A stretch of 64,000 nt of DNA from positions 62,001 to 126,000 of the forward strand of contig CALVAK010000003.1 of the NCBI GenBank assembly GCA_944325525.1. The letters are read 5' to 3'. The notes beneath the pieces are model-generated. The model was not told the DNA's origin and searched no databases. It saw nothing but the letters and a program-made list of their open reading frames with translations. A program made the position numbers and the translations under genes. Source of the DNA: Candidatus Gastranaerophilales bacterium. Lineage in GTDB: Bacteria; Cyanobacteriota; Vampirovibrionia; Gastranaerophilales; Gastranaerophilaceae. This document shows, piece after piece, positions 54,889-63,394 of this stretch. Within the stretch, counting starts at the first letter, position 1. Each line of letters opens with the position of its first letter.

Positions 54889-55824
54889 TTATTCGTTCTG
54901 TAAATATTTATCGTGCATATAGTTTTTTACCAATTCCGGCAGAATAATATCCCAAACTTGTTCTGACGGATGAATCTTCCCGGGCTGCCAGTATTTATCA
55001 TCATATATATCCGCATTCCCTATTAAATCTTTAACTCTAACGACAATTATACCGTATGATTCAAGTGTTTTAATTTCTTTTAAAGGCAGCTCTTTTCTTG
55101 ATGTATCAGGAAATTCCAGCATTATAAAGGTCGATTTGGGATAATACTTCTTTACAAGTTCAGCAGTTTCTTTCATTATCAGATTAAATAATTCAAAATC
55201 ATTTGCTTCACGCAAAACGGATTTGTTTACTTTTTTATTCAAAATCCTTCTTATGAAAAAAGAAGAATATAAAGGTTTGAAAACAGGTTTAATTTCTTCA
55301 AGAGTGCCGTTGTTATTTTTGTAACGCAGGTTAAACATATCTACAAGCGGGTTTATCTGGTAATTATAAAGTCTATGAATATGATTCCATATAAAAGTAT
55401 ATATAATAAAATCAGCCTGTGGAACTTCTTTGGAAAAATCCTGTTTGCTAAGCTGATAATACATATATTGTACACCTGTTGCACCTTTAGTTTTATTAAG
55501 ACAACTCCTTCTTGTCAGCTGTGAAATTTTATAACACGGAGTTTTATTATCTTCTAAGCCTGCACCTTCTGCAAAAGAACATCCGAACCATAAAACAGGT
55601 TTTTTATTAGTTTCTTTATTTATAAAAGACCCTCTAAAAGGTGCAGGAGAAAAGTCTTCCATTAAAACATATCTTGTCTTGTAATTTTGTATTTTGTTTG
55701 ATTCTAATTTAACTAATTGTTGAAACTTTATATTTTCTTTTTTTGTTTTTACAAAAGCAGCATACTCAATTGCAAAAAACACGGTAAATATTAATAACAA
55801 GTTTATTATAATTTTCTTTAACAT
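54889..55824 (-). CDS. Membrane-anchored SGNH/GDSL hydrolase-like protein
   Basis: About 311 residues from the ATG at 55824. An N-terminal hydrophobic anchor (MLKKIIINLLLIFTVFFAIE) leads to a domain with PVLWFGCSFAEGAGLEDN, where Ser83 occupies the GDSL/GxSF nucleophile position. A C-terminal HPSEQVWDIILPEL carries the His (about 285) of the catalytic pair; 'HPS..G' or 'HP...vw' endings are common in this superfamily. It resembles acyl-ester hydrolases that act on sugar polymers at the cell surface. The substrate is unknown. The Asn and Gly of the full SGNH set are not clearly assigned. Confidence 0.65.
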   Translation of the reverse strand: MLKKIIINLLLIFTVFFAIEYAAFVKTKKENIKFQQLVKLESNKIQNYKTRYVLMEDFSPAPFRGSFINKETNKKPVLWFGCSFAEGAGLEDNKTPCYKISQLTRRSCLNKTKGATGVQYMYYQLSKQDFSKEVPQADFIIYTFIWNHIHRLYNYQINPLVDMFNLRYKNNNGTLEEIKPVFKPLYSSFFIRRILNKKVNKSVLREANDFELFNLIMKETAELVKKYYPKSTFIMLEFPDTSRKELPLKEIKTLESYGIIVVRVKDLIGNADIYDDKYWQPGKIHPSEQVWDIILPELVKNYMHDKYLQNE

Positions 55825-55991
55825 ATTAATTTCTTTTATAAAACAGTTTAACATAAGATTATAAATCTAAACCATTTTTTACATATCTTTTTGGACTTTT
55901 TATTTAATAAGCAAATATGTTATGAGAAAAAATTTATAATAATTCTGAGATATAAGTGTATTCCTACTTGAAGATAAAAACGACATAAGAA

Positions 55992-56025
55992 ATCAGGACT
56001 TTACTCTATTTTGTAAAGTCCTGAT
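55992..56025. terminator. Strong 13-bp stem-loop, possible terminator
   Basis: ATCAGGACTTTAC (55992-56004) pairs exactly with GTAAAGTCCTGAT (56013-56025) around an eight-base loop, just after the stop of the leftward small secreted protein. T-tracts on either side are weak, so it may act as a terminator or as an RNA-stabilising 3' end. Confidence 0.6.
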
Positions 56026-56044
56026 AAAGTTTTATACTTCACAA

Positions 56045-56521
56045 TTAGTATCCGGACGGAATGAGCAATTCAGGATCATGATTAAGATCTCTGGTATAAT
56101 AATCCGCTGCTTCTCTTGAATTTCTTAGTAAGTAATCCATAGAATAGCCGGTTTCATCATATTGAGAAATAGTTTCGCCGTCAACTTCCGCAGTATTATT
56201 TTCAACATATTCAGTTTCATCATAATTCCAGGTAGTTCCTATTAATTCTGTTCTTATTTCGTTACTCAACTTTTTTAAAGAAGTATATTCTTTTTGTGAT
56301 TTATACTGCTTTGCGGCAGCATAATCTTCAATCGATGCATAGTTATTTTTATTAATGTATTTTTCAAAAGAATACTGATTATCCTTTATTTCATTATCAA
56401 ACAAATTTGATCTTGAATATACAATACGGTCATTTTTATCGTTAACAATAATTTTCATTGCATACGAAGGAAGTGCTGATACAAAGCTTAAAAAAGCTAA
56501 AATTAAACAAAATTTCTTCAT
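56045..56521 (-). CDS. Small secreted/periplasmic protein
   Basis: About 158 residues from the ATG at 56521. A signal peptide (MKKFCLILAFLSFVSALPSYA) is followed by an acidic, tyrosine-rich mature domain: DDRIVYSRSNLFDNEI-like start, YASIEDYAAAKQYKSQKEY and a tail of NNTAEVDGETISQYDE type. No cysteine or lipobox is present. I recognise no family. It lies downstream of the HD-domain gene by 105 bases in the same direction and ends at a strong stem-loop. Confidence 0.6.
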   Translation of the reverse strand: MKKFCLILAFLSFVSALPSYAMKIIVNDKNDRIVYSRSNLFDNEIKDNQYSFEKYINKNNYASIEDYAAAKQYKSQKEYTSLKKLSNEIRTELIGTTWNYDETEYVENNTAEVDGETISQYDETGYSMDYLLRNSREAADYYTRDLNHDPELLIPSGY

Positions 56522-56626
56522 AAAAATCTCTTCTTCATTCAAAACTAACACTAATAATTATGTATTTTCCACAAAATGAAAATATCTAAACCTACATTTT
56601 TGTTTTAAATGATAACAAAGATAAAA

Positions 56627-57433
56627 TTACAGGTAACACTTATTTTCCTGACCGGAGACACCGGCAAAGAGTTCTATATATTCTTTAGCAGGACTTGAGT
56701 TAACTTTAGTAAGAAGGACTTCTTCTATTTGAAAGAACCCGACCTCAGAAGACATTTCAATATCAATTCTTACCGGTTTTTTCTCGCCTTTATGAATATA
56801 AACTCTTGTAATAGCGTTAGCAGAGTACTTATGAATATCACCGACTTTAGGAGTATTATGAATGGCAAGCGGGATTCTTGCTCTTCCCTTTGTCATATCA
56901 CATCCGTCAGCAATAAGAATTATTCCTGCTTCAAGAGAATGTATTTTTCTTGAAGACATATGCCCTATGATTGCTTCAGTTGCAAGAGATTTAATAATTA
57001 CTCTTTTATGAATATCATTCGGAAAAAGTTTTAAAAGGGTTCTGTCTATAATAGGGGCAGAGAGAATAACAGACATTAATTCATGATCCTGTCTTCCGGT
57101 CATCATCCCTAGGTCGTGCATTAATCCTGCAATTATAACAGCACATAAACTGTCCTCGAAGGTTCCGATTTCTTCTTTTTCAATAGAAGTTTTTATTCCG
57201 CATTCATTTAGAATTTTAAGCATTTTTATTGCGTTTATAGCCACCTGTCTCATATGAACAGGTCCGTGGTCGTTATAGCCCAATCTTTTTATTGATACAT
57301 TGTTGGCATAATCCTGCATTTCCTGCAATTGGGCATCAGCAAACAAAATTTTAACCAGTTTTGTACAAACGGGATATCCCTGTAATTTATCAATTATCTT
57401 AGATTCTGTTGCAACTTCTTTTACTGATTTCAT
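56627..57433 (-). CDS. HD-domain metal-dependent phosphohydrolase
   Basis: A 268-residue protein with the HD superfamily layout: a first His in YNDHGPVHMRQVAINA, the H-D pair in IIAGLMHDLGMMTGRQDHE, and a later helix IGHMSSRKIHSLEAGIILI followed by ADGCDMTKGRARIPLAI with the final Asp. Such enzymes hydrolyse phosphate esters (nucleotides, cyclic di-nucleotides, ppGpp) with bound metal. The specific substrate cannot be read off; the 'ADGCDMTKGRAR' segment groups it with a conserved uncharacterised set of bacterial and archaeal HD proteins. It has no membrane span or extra domain. Confidence 0.88.
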   Translation of the reverse strand: MKSVKEVATESKIIDKLQGYPVCTKLVKILFADAQLQEMQDYANNVSIKRLGYNDHGPVHMRQVAINAIKMLKILNECGIKTSIEKEEIGTFEDSLCAVIIAGLMHDLGMMTGRQDHELMSVILSAPIIDRTLLKLFPNDIHKRVIIKSLATEAIIGHMSSRKIHSLEAGIILIADGCDMTKGRARIPLAIHNTPKVGDIHKYSANAITRVYIHKGEKKPVRIDIEMSSEVGFFQIEEVLLTKVNSSPAKEYIELFAGVSGQENKCYL

Positions 57434-57597
57434 ATTTTATCTCTTATGTTTTATAAATTTAAAATGTATACCCATAATCATTATACATTAATAACTAAAA
57501 TATAAAACTTAAAATAACTTAACAATAAGCAGTATTAATACTAAAGGAAAGTATAAATCTGTCGATATATTTCATAATTTACAAATTGGAGATTTGC

Positions 57598-60500
57598 ATG
57601 GAAACAGATCCTTTAGTAACAGGGACAGGTGCAACTCAAGCAGGTAGTACGGGTAGTACACAGACGACTTCTTCTTCATCTTCTTCAGATGAAGATATGT
57701 CCATTTTTGAAAATTATGAAGAAATATATGAATCTTCTGATTGGGAAGAAATTGAACCTGAAAAAGGAGGATTTTTTAATTCTTCATATACATATACTTT
57801 ACCTGACGGAACGACTATTAAATTAGATGATATTGAAGATGTAATAGTAAAAGTTAACAAAAATACGGGCGAAATTATTCTTGTTGGTGCTGAAAATGCT
57901 GTTATCGACGGCGGTGATTCAGATGTTAAAATCAAGATTTTTGATAGTACTCTTGATAAACTTACCACCGGCAGCGGGGATGACAATATATATTTGTACA
58001 ACACTGAAGTTTCGGGTAATATAATAACAAAAAATGGCGATGATTCTATCAGAGCTTACGAAGGTTCCGTAATTAATGATATTTTTATGGACAACGGAAA
58101 CGATTATTTATATATTAATGACTCTATTGTAACAGGAAAAATAGACACAAGTGGTGGAGATGACAGAATAACAATAGGTGGTAATTCTCAAATAAACAAA
58201 ATAGATAGTGGTACAGGTAATGATGAAATAAATCTGAATAACTCAACGGTGACCGGAGATATAGATGGTGACAGCGGGAATGATAAAATTACAATATATA
58301 ACTCTAAAGTAGAAGGTACAATTTCCGGGGGAAACGATTCTGATACTATTGAAATAAAAAACAACTCTTCTGTAAATAATATTAAAGGCGGCAAAGGTGA
58401 TGATATAATTAACATTTTTGATTCTTCTGTCACTGGGAAGCTGCATGGAAATTACGATGATGATACCATTTATGCCGTTAATTCTTCATTAAATGAAGTG
58501 TATGGTGGAAATGATGATGACACTTTCACGTTTGAAAATACAACAATAGACGGAGAAATTGCAACAGGAGCTTCTCATATTTTTGATTGGCTTAATGGTA
58601 ATGACACCGTGAATATTATTGGTAGTGAAACCGGAGACATCGATACCGGCAACGGTGATGATGATGTAAATATAAGTGATTCCGAAACTGATAATGTTGA
58701 CACAGGTAAAGGCGATGACAATGTAAATATTGATGATTCAGAAACAGGCGATGTTGATACCGGTAAAGGTGATGATACCGTAACTGTAGATAACTCGGAA
58801 ACCGGAGACATTGATACCGGTAAAGGTGATGATATTATAGATATTGACGATTCCGAAACTGGAAATATTGATGGCGGAAAAGGTGACGACAGTATAGATA
58901 TTGATAATTCCGAGACAGGAACTGTTGACGGAGGAGAAGGGAATGATAATATCTATTATGATGAAGATTCAGATATAGAAGATATTGTTGAAGATGAAAA
59001 AGATAATATTACTGAAATACAAGATATTCCCGAGTTGGTTAACGTTCCTGAAATGAGTGATTCCGTTATTACAGCTTCACAAGGAATTACAAATGATATT
59101 GCTTCAAAATATACAGATAAAGTGCTAACAGAGGAAGAACAGTATTATGTTCTTCTAATAGACACTTTTGCTCAAAATTTGGAAAATATAAAATCTCAGT
59201 TCAATGCCCAGGAAAATGAAGACGGTGTTATCAGAGATGCATATAATTGGGTAAAACAATTAACTGATCTAGGTATTTCAAAAGAAGATATTAAAGCTGC
59301 AATTGATGAACAAGAACAAATGATTAATGAAATGATTGCTGCTTTAAACAATGAAGGAAATACTTCCTTTGAAGATGTCTATAAAAAATGGACAGGAAAA
59401 GAATATAATCAAGAAAATATTAGTGAATATCTGGAATCAGCTCAATTATATTCTCTAGCATTAAACGGTTTATCAAAAATTTCAACTTTTCAATCTCAAA
59501 TAAGTTCTGCAAGTTCTCTTGGAAAAGTACTTGAATTATTTGAGTCATTTTATGGCAAAGAAAATGGTAAAGCAAAATTAAACAAACTGCTTCAAGATGG
59601 TTTTCTTAATAATCCGGAAGTATTCGGGTGGGTAAAATCAGTTGAAATAAATGAAAATAATGAATTAGTTGTAACCCGTCCTGATGAAAGTACAACTTTC
59701 GGTCCAATAGAAGGAACAACTTATACAACAACTGTTGATGACATATTTACTGTTACAAATATGATACAAACAATGCCTATGGGCTTTGATTTAGATGTAT
59801 TTGCCAGAGAATTTTCTGATGATTTTGCAGAAGAAATGGGTTTTTCTATTGAAAGACTACAGGCAAAACATATTGCTGATCAGGAAAAAGCTTTCGGCAA
59901 TAATACCGCCTTCCAAAAATTAATAGACAAATATTGTGCCGATCAAGATGGTTTTGCTGAAAAATTAGCATCAGTTGCACAAATTGGCGGTATTGCAATG
60001 ATGGCTGCGGGAGGAATATTAACATTTGTATGTCCACCGGCAGGTACTGCTCTTATGAGTGCAGGAAAATGGACAGCAGTTGCAGGAATGTTCAGTGATA
60101 ATGCAATTGAATTAGTAGATAATTTAGCTTCTGAAAATGGTTTAACCAGCGATGAAGCGTGGGATTTAATGAAAAAAACAATTACTGAAATAGCTTTATT
60201 GTATTCAGGAGCGAAAATTAACGGTGTCGCTAATAAAACAAATGCTATTGTTCTTAATGCGACTCAAAATAAAACTTTATCTTTCCTTGCTGAAATAGGT
60301 ACAGATGCTTCTTTAAGTTTGTTAACAGACTTGATGATAACGGGAGAAGTAAACCTGTCAGGAGAAGGTTTGAGCCAGTTATTAGGTATTATAACCGGTA
60401 TAGCCGGAGCTAAAGTCAATACATACAATAAAGAAGCTTTTGATTCTGCTGATGCTTTGTTCAAACAAGGTAATATCGATGAAGCCTATGATTATTTAAT

Positions 60501-62409
60501 ATCTAAGGGTTTTTCTGAAAAACAAATTTATAATAAATTCTCTCAAGCCGAAATAGACAGAATCACACAATATTATGAATCCTCAGGCGATTATGATGCA
60601 GCCTTAGAAATGTTGAATAACTCTAAAATATTAAGTTATAGTGATAATAGCAAAAGAGAGTTATTGAATGCACTTAAAAATGTGGAATACGAAAAAATTT
60701 ATGATATGTATGAAGCAAAATCCAGTGCAAATCCTGGAGCTCAAGATAGCATTATAAATGAAATAAAAGATTATATTTCAGAAAAAGATTTTCTATCACA
60801 AACTGATGCCAATGATATTTTAGAAAATATAGAAGTAAAATCTGTAATTAATAAAATATATTATGAATATGGTATAAACTTAAATAAATATAAAGAAATG
60901 GATTTTTCCAGTTCGCAAGGAAAAATTGTAGCTCAGGATATTGATCTTATATACAAAGCAGCCTCTCTGGGTGTTAGTGTTAATGATTTAATGGTTCCTT
61001 CCGTTAAAAATATATCTGAAGGGCTTTTAAAAGTTCAAGCAGGGGATGTTTTCGAAGTAGAGGGTTCTGATAACATCTATTTCAAAACTGTAAACGGAGA
61101 TTATAAAGAACTTAATATTAGTAAAGATGCATACTGTAGACTATTTCCAGCTGTTGACAGATACGCCTCCGGACAACAATCTTCTGGAGACTGTTATCTT
61201 GTTTCAGCATTAAATACAATGATGAGTAATCCTGAAACAAGAGAAATTTTACTTTCCTGCTTTACGGAAAATGCGGACGGTAATATATCTGTTAAAATGC
61301 CAACCTCTGGTCTTGAAATTGTAATAAAACCGGGACAAAAAATTGAAGATCTGGGAGTTGATCCGAATAATGCTGTCACAGGGGCATTAGGCATTCAGTT
61401 GTTAGAATATTTATACAAAGTTGATTGTACAAATAATTATATAAACAATAATATGGATACAATAACAAGAGCCGAAGAAGATATTAATAATTTTAATTCA
61501 TATATTCTCAATATTTATAATTCAAACAAAGAATATTATAATAAAGTAGACATTTCTGATGAAAAAATTAATAATAATCCAGAAGCCCTTTATTGGTATT
61601 TAGATGGCATATATGAAGGTTTAAAGAAAGATTTAAACGACAAATATAGACTACTTATAATGGGTGAAGATAAGCTACCTTTTTTCTTTGAATCTATAAA
61701 CTTTAATGTTTTATTTAATTCTGACGGATCATTAAATAATGATGGGATAAGACAATTTAGATCTATTTTAACTGATGTCAGAGGTCGTACACTAGATGAA
61801 AAAGCCCTAAACGAGATAGTTACAGCTTATAAAACTAAATATGGGGAAATAGCAGAAGACATAATTGAGATTCGTAACATCAATATCTATGACATAGATC
61901 AGGCAAAAGATATACTCGCACATTATAATTTAAATAATTATGAATTTATAGCAGGCAGAGGCGGATGGTCTGATTTTGTATTTTCCGCATTTGGGCTTAA
62001 TAATGTAAAAAAATATAGCACAACATACGAAATAGATGCGTTTTTAGATAAAATAATTGCCAATCCTAAAATGCAGGATAATTATGTTATTACAGCTGCT
62101 ACGATATTGACAAAAGAAAAGTTAAGACAAATATATAAGAATTCTTCCGAAAAATATCACCAATACCTTAATGATAATCCGCAAATATATAAGCAGCTTC
62201 TTGATGCAGCACCTGAAAATCTGCCATACGGTTTAGTTTCAAGTCATGCATACAGCTTTGAAGTTACAACAAATGAAGCTGGCGAAACGGTTATTAAAGT
62301 TACAAATCCATGGGATATATCAAGCTCAATTGATAATAAAGTTATTACATTAACGGTTGAGGAATTTAAACAATATTTTTCAGATATGTCTATAGCGGAA
62401 ATTCCTTAA
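57598..62409 (+). CDS. Giant RTX-like repeat protein with C-terminal calpain-type cysteine protease
   Basis: About 1603 residues from the ATG at 57598 (TTGGAG upstream). There is no signal peptide. Residues 1-40 are Ser/Thr/Gly-rich. Residues 80-460 carry beta-roll-like units (GSGDDNIYL, GTGNDEINL, GKGDDIINI), ending in six exact-length 19-residue repeats. A hydrophobic stretch near residues 800-850 (GGIAMMAAGGILTFVCPPAG) resembles the transmembrane/pretoxin regions of secreted toxins. The C-terminal third has the calpain signature: Cys1199 in QQSSGDCYLVSALN, His1550 in SSHAYSFEV and Asn1570 in TNPWD. A Ca-dependent protease delivered outside the cell is the most economical reading. The Cys-His spacing is larger than in classical calpains, implying an insert. 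Confidence 0.75.
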   Translation: METDPLVTGTGATQAGSTGSTQTTSSSSSSDEDMSIFENYEEIYESSDWEEIEPEKGGFFNSSYTYTLPDGTTIKLDDIEDVIVKVNKNTGEIILVGAENAVIDGGDSDVKIKIFDSTLDKLTTGSGDDNIYLYNTEVSGNIITKNGDDSIRAYEGSVINDIFMDNGNDYLYINDSIVTGKIDTSGGDDRITIGGNSQINKIDSGTGNDEINLNNSTVTGDIDGDSGNDKITIYNSKVEGTISGGNDSDTIEIKNNSSVNNIKGGKGDDIINIFDSSVTGKLHGNYDDDTIYAVNSSLNEVYGGNDDDTFTFENTTIDGEIATGASHIFDWLNGNDTVNIIGSETGDIDTGNGDDDVNISDSETDNVDTGKGDDNVNIDDSETGDVDTGKGDDTVTVDNSETGDIDTGKGDDIIDIDDSETGNIDGGKGDDSIDIDNSETGTVDGGEGNDNIYYDEDSDIEDIVEDEKDNITEIQDIPELVNVPEMSDSVITASQGITNDIASKYTDKVLTEEEQYYVLLIDTFAQNLENIKSQFNAQENEDGVIRDAYNWVKQLTDLGISKEDIKAAIDEQEQMINEMIAALNNEGNTSFEDVYKKWTGKEYNQENISEYLESAQLYSLALNGLSKISTFQSQISSASSLGKVLELFESFYGKENGKAKLNKLLQDGFLNNPEVFGWVKSVEINENNELVVTRPDESTTFGPIEGTTYTTTVDDIFTVTNMIQTMPMGFDLDVFAREFSDDFAEEMGFSIERLQAKHIADQEKAFGNNTAFQKLIDKYCADQDGFAEKLASVAQIGGIAMMAAGGILTFVCPPAGTALMSAGKWTAVAGMFSDNAIELVDNLASENGLTSDEAWDLMKKTITEIALLYSGAKINGVANKTNAIVLNATQNKTLSFLAEIGTDASLSLLTDLMITGEVNLSGEGLSQLLGIITGIAGAKVNTYNKEAFDSADALFKQGNIDEAYDYLISKGFSEKQIYNKFSQAEIDRITQYYESSGDYDAALEMLNNSKILSYSDNSKRELLNALKNVEYEKIYDMYEAKSSANPGAQDSIINEIKDYISEKDFLSQTDANDILENIEVKSVINKIYYEYGINLNKYKEMDFSSSQGKIVAQDIDLIYKAASLGVSVNDLMVPSVKNISEGLLKVQAGDVFEVEGSDNIYFKTVNGDYKELNISKDAYCRLFPAVDRYASGQQSSGDCYLVSALNTMMSNPETREILLSCFTENADGNISVKMPTSGLEIVIKPGQKIEDLGVDPNNAVTGALGIQLLEYLYKVDCTNNYINNNMDTITRAEEDINNFNSYILNIYNSNKEYYNKVDISDEKINNNPEALYWYLDGIYEGLKKDLNDKYRLLIMGEDKLPFFFESINFNVLFNSDGSLNNDGIRQFRSILTDVRGRTLDEKALNEIVTAYKTKYGEIAEDIIEIRNINIYDIDQAKDILAHYNLNNYEFIAGRGGWSDFVFSAFGLNNVKKYSTTYEIDAFLDKIIANPKMQDNYVITAATILTKEKLRQIYKNSSEKYHQYLNDNPQIYKQLLDAAPENLPYGLVSSHAYSFEVTTNEAGETVIKVTNPWDISSSIDNKVITLTVEEFKQYFSDMSIAEIP
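58624..58965 (+). repeat. Six in-frame 57-bp (19-residue) tandem repeats
   Basis: Units start at 58624, 58681, 58738, 58795, 58852 and 58909. Each encodes SETG(D/N)(I/V)D(T/G)GKGDD(x)(I/V)(x)(I/V)DD with small changes. The period is exact across six units. They extend an older, less regular set of RTX-like units upstream and suggest expansion by slippage or recombination inside the gene. Confidence 0.9.
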
Positions 62410-62432
62410 GTGTATTATAATTGGAGTATATT

Positions 62433-62729
62433 ATGGAACAAATTAACAACAACAAACACAAAAATATTGATTCAAAAATAACGGGAAAAGATACTATGTA
62501 TTCTATTACAAAATCTGATTATGATAAATTTGTTGCCAAAATTGAAAAAACAGATTTTAAGAATGCATATACAAGATATTTATCTGAAAGAGCTTTTCTT
62601 ATCAATATACTTAAATATGCGAGAGAAGAAAATCTTGAAAAAGAAGCATCAGATATTCTTTCCCGTCTTGAACAAGTTGAAGAAGAACTTTTAAAAAGAG
62701 GTATTAAGCTGCCAATAGAATATAAATGA
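62433..62729 (+). CDS. Small KTDF-domain protein downstream of the calpain gene
   Basis: About 98 residues from the ATG at 62433 (TTGGAG upstream), starting 23 bases after the protease stop, so the two are probably co-transcribed. Its core reads YDKFVAKIEKTDFKNAYTRYL, then SERAFLINILKYAREENLEKEA and SDILSRLEQVEEELLKRGI, a two-helix unit. The same pattern is found near the N-terminus of the helical-repeat protein at 47587 (KKKMQKTDFSN, LLSKLKDAAQREGRKEEIEKI). It may be a chaperone, docking or immunity partner for the large protein; this is inference from position and shared domain. Confidence 0.6.
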   Translation: MEQINNNKHKNIDSKITGKDTMYSITKSDYDKFVAKIEKTDFKNAYTRYLSERAFLINILKYAREENLEKEASDILSRLEQVEEELLKRGIKLPIEYK

Positions 62730-62804
62730 TTTTTTATTTTTTATGCAATAAATCTTTACTTTAAAAATTATTTTATTGTGTTATTATAAAATTATGTTGA
62801 TTAG

Positions 62805-62830
62805 AGAAACGGTATTCCGTTTCTTTTTTA
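62805..62830 (+). terminator. Terminator-like hairpin in the leader of rimP
   Basis: AGAAACGG (62805-62812) pairs with CCGTTTCT (62817-62824) around TATT, followed by a run of T. It may end the upstream transcript or act as an attenuator ahead of rimP-nusA, because an AT-rich promoter-like stretch (TTATTATAAAATTATG) lies just before it. Confidence 0.75.
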
Positions 62831-62850
62831 TTTAAGAAAGGAGTTAGACT

Positions 62851-63384
62851 TTGGCGAGAGATAAACATAATAAATCTCAGGTAAATAAAAGTACTTCTTT
62901 TGAATATATAAATAAACATGAAATTTTGGAAAAGATACAACCGCTTATTGATAATACGCTCATGAGATTCGGACTCATTCCGGTCGAAATTGAACTAGTT
63001 AAAGAAAATCACCGCTGGTTTTTAAGAATATTTATTTTCTCAACAGAAAGAGAAGTCGGAATTGATGATTGTGAAAAAGTGTCAAGAAGCTTATCGGATT
63101 TTTTAGAAGATTTAATTCCTTTTAAATATTACTTGGAAGTAAGCTCCCCGGGAATGGAGAGAAAAATAAAATCAGATAAAGAATATCTTATCTTTAAAGG
63201 TAAAGATATAAATATAAAGCTAAAAGAACCTGTTGATGATTCCGGCGAAAAGCAGTTTGTCGCCAAAATAGTAGATTTTGACGAGAATGAAGGGTTAACG
63301 GTTTATACATATAAAGATAAACAAAATATTTTAATAAAAAAAGAAAATATTGTATCAGCAAAATTATACTCGAGTGAAATATAG
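62851..63384 (+). CDS. rimP: Ribosome maturation factor RimP
   Basis: A 177-residue protein needed for 30S subunit assembly. It begins at a TTG with a strong AAAGGAG site; the preceding codons offer no ATG. The N-terminal RimP domain shows IQPLIDNTLMRFGLIPVEIE, and the conserved YYLEVSSPGMERKIKS segment leads into a C-terminal SH3-like domain. An N-terminal extension of about 20 polar residues (RDKHNKSQVNKSTS) is longer than usual. It is followed 10 bases later by nusA, the universal rimP-nusA pairing. Confidence 0.96.
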   Translation: MARDKHNKSQVNKSTSFEYINKHEILEKIQPLIDNTLMRFGLIPVEIELVKENHRWFLRIFIFSTEREVGIDDCEKVSRSLSDFLEDLIPFKYYLEVSSPGMERKIKSDKEYLIFKGKDINIKLKEPVDDSGEKQFVAKIVDFDENEGLTVYTYKDKQNILIKKENIVSAKLYSSEI

Positions 63385-63394
63385 GAGAGAAAAC

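Noticed and set aside
58624..58965. Possible CRISPR array
   Set aside because: The 57-bp units are contiguous, in frame and without spacers; they encode protein repeats. The 100-bp repeat at 27531 likewise has no spacers.
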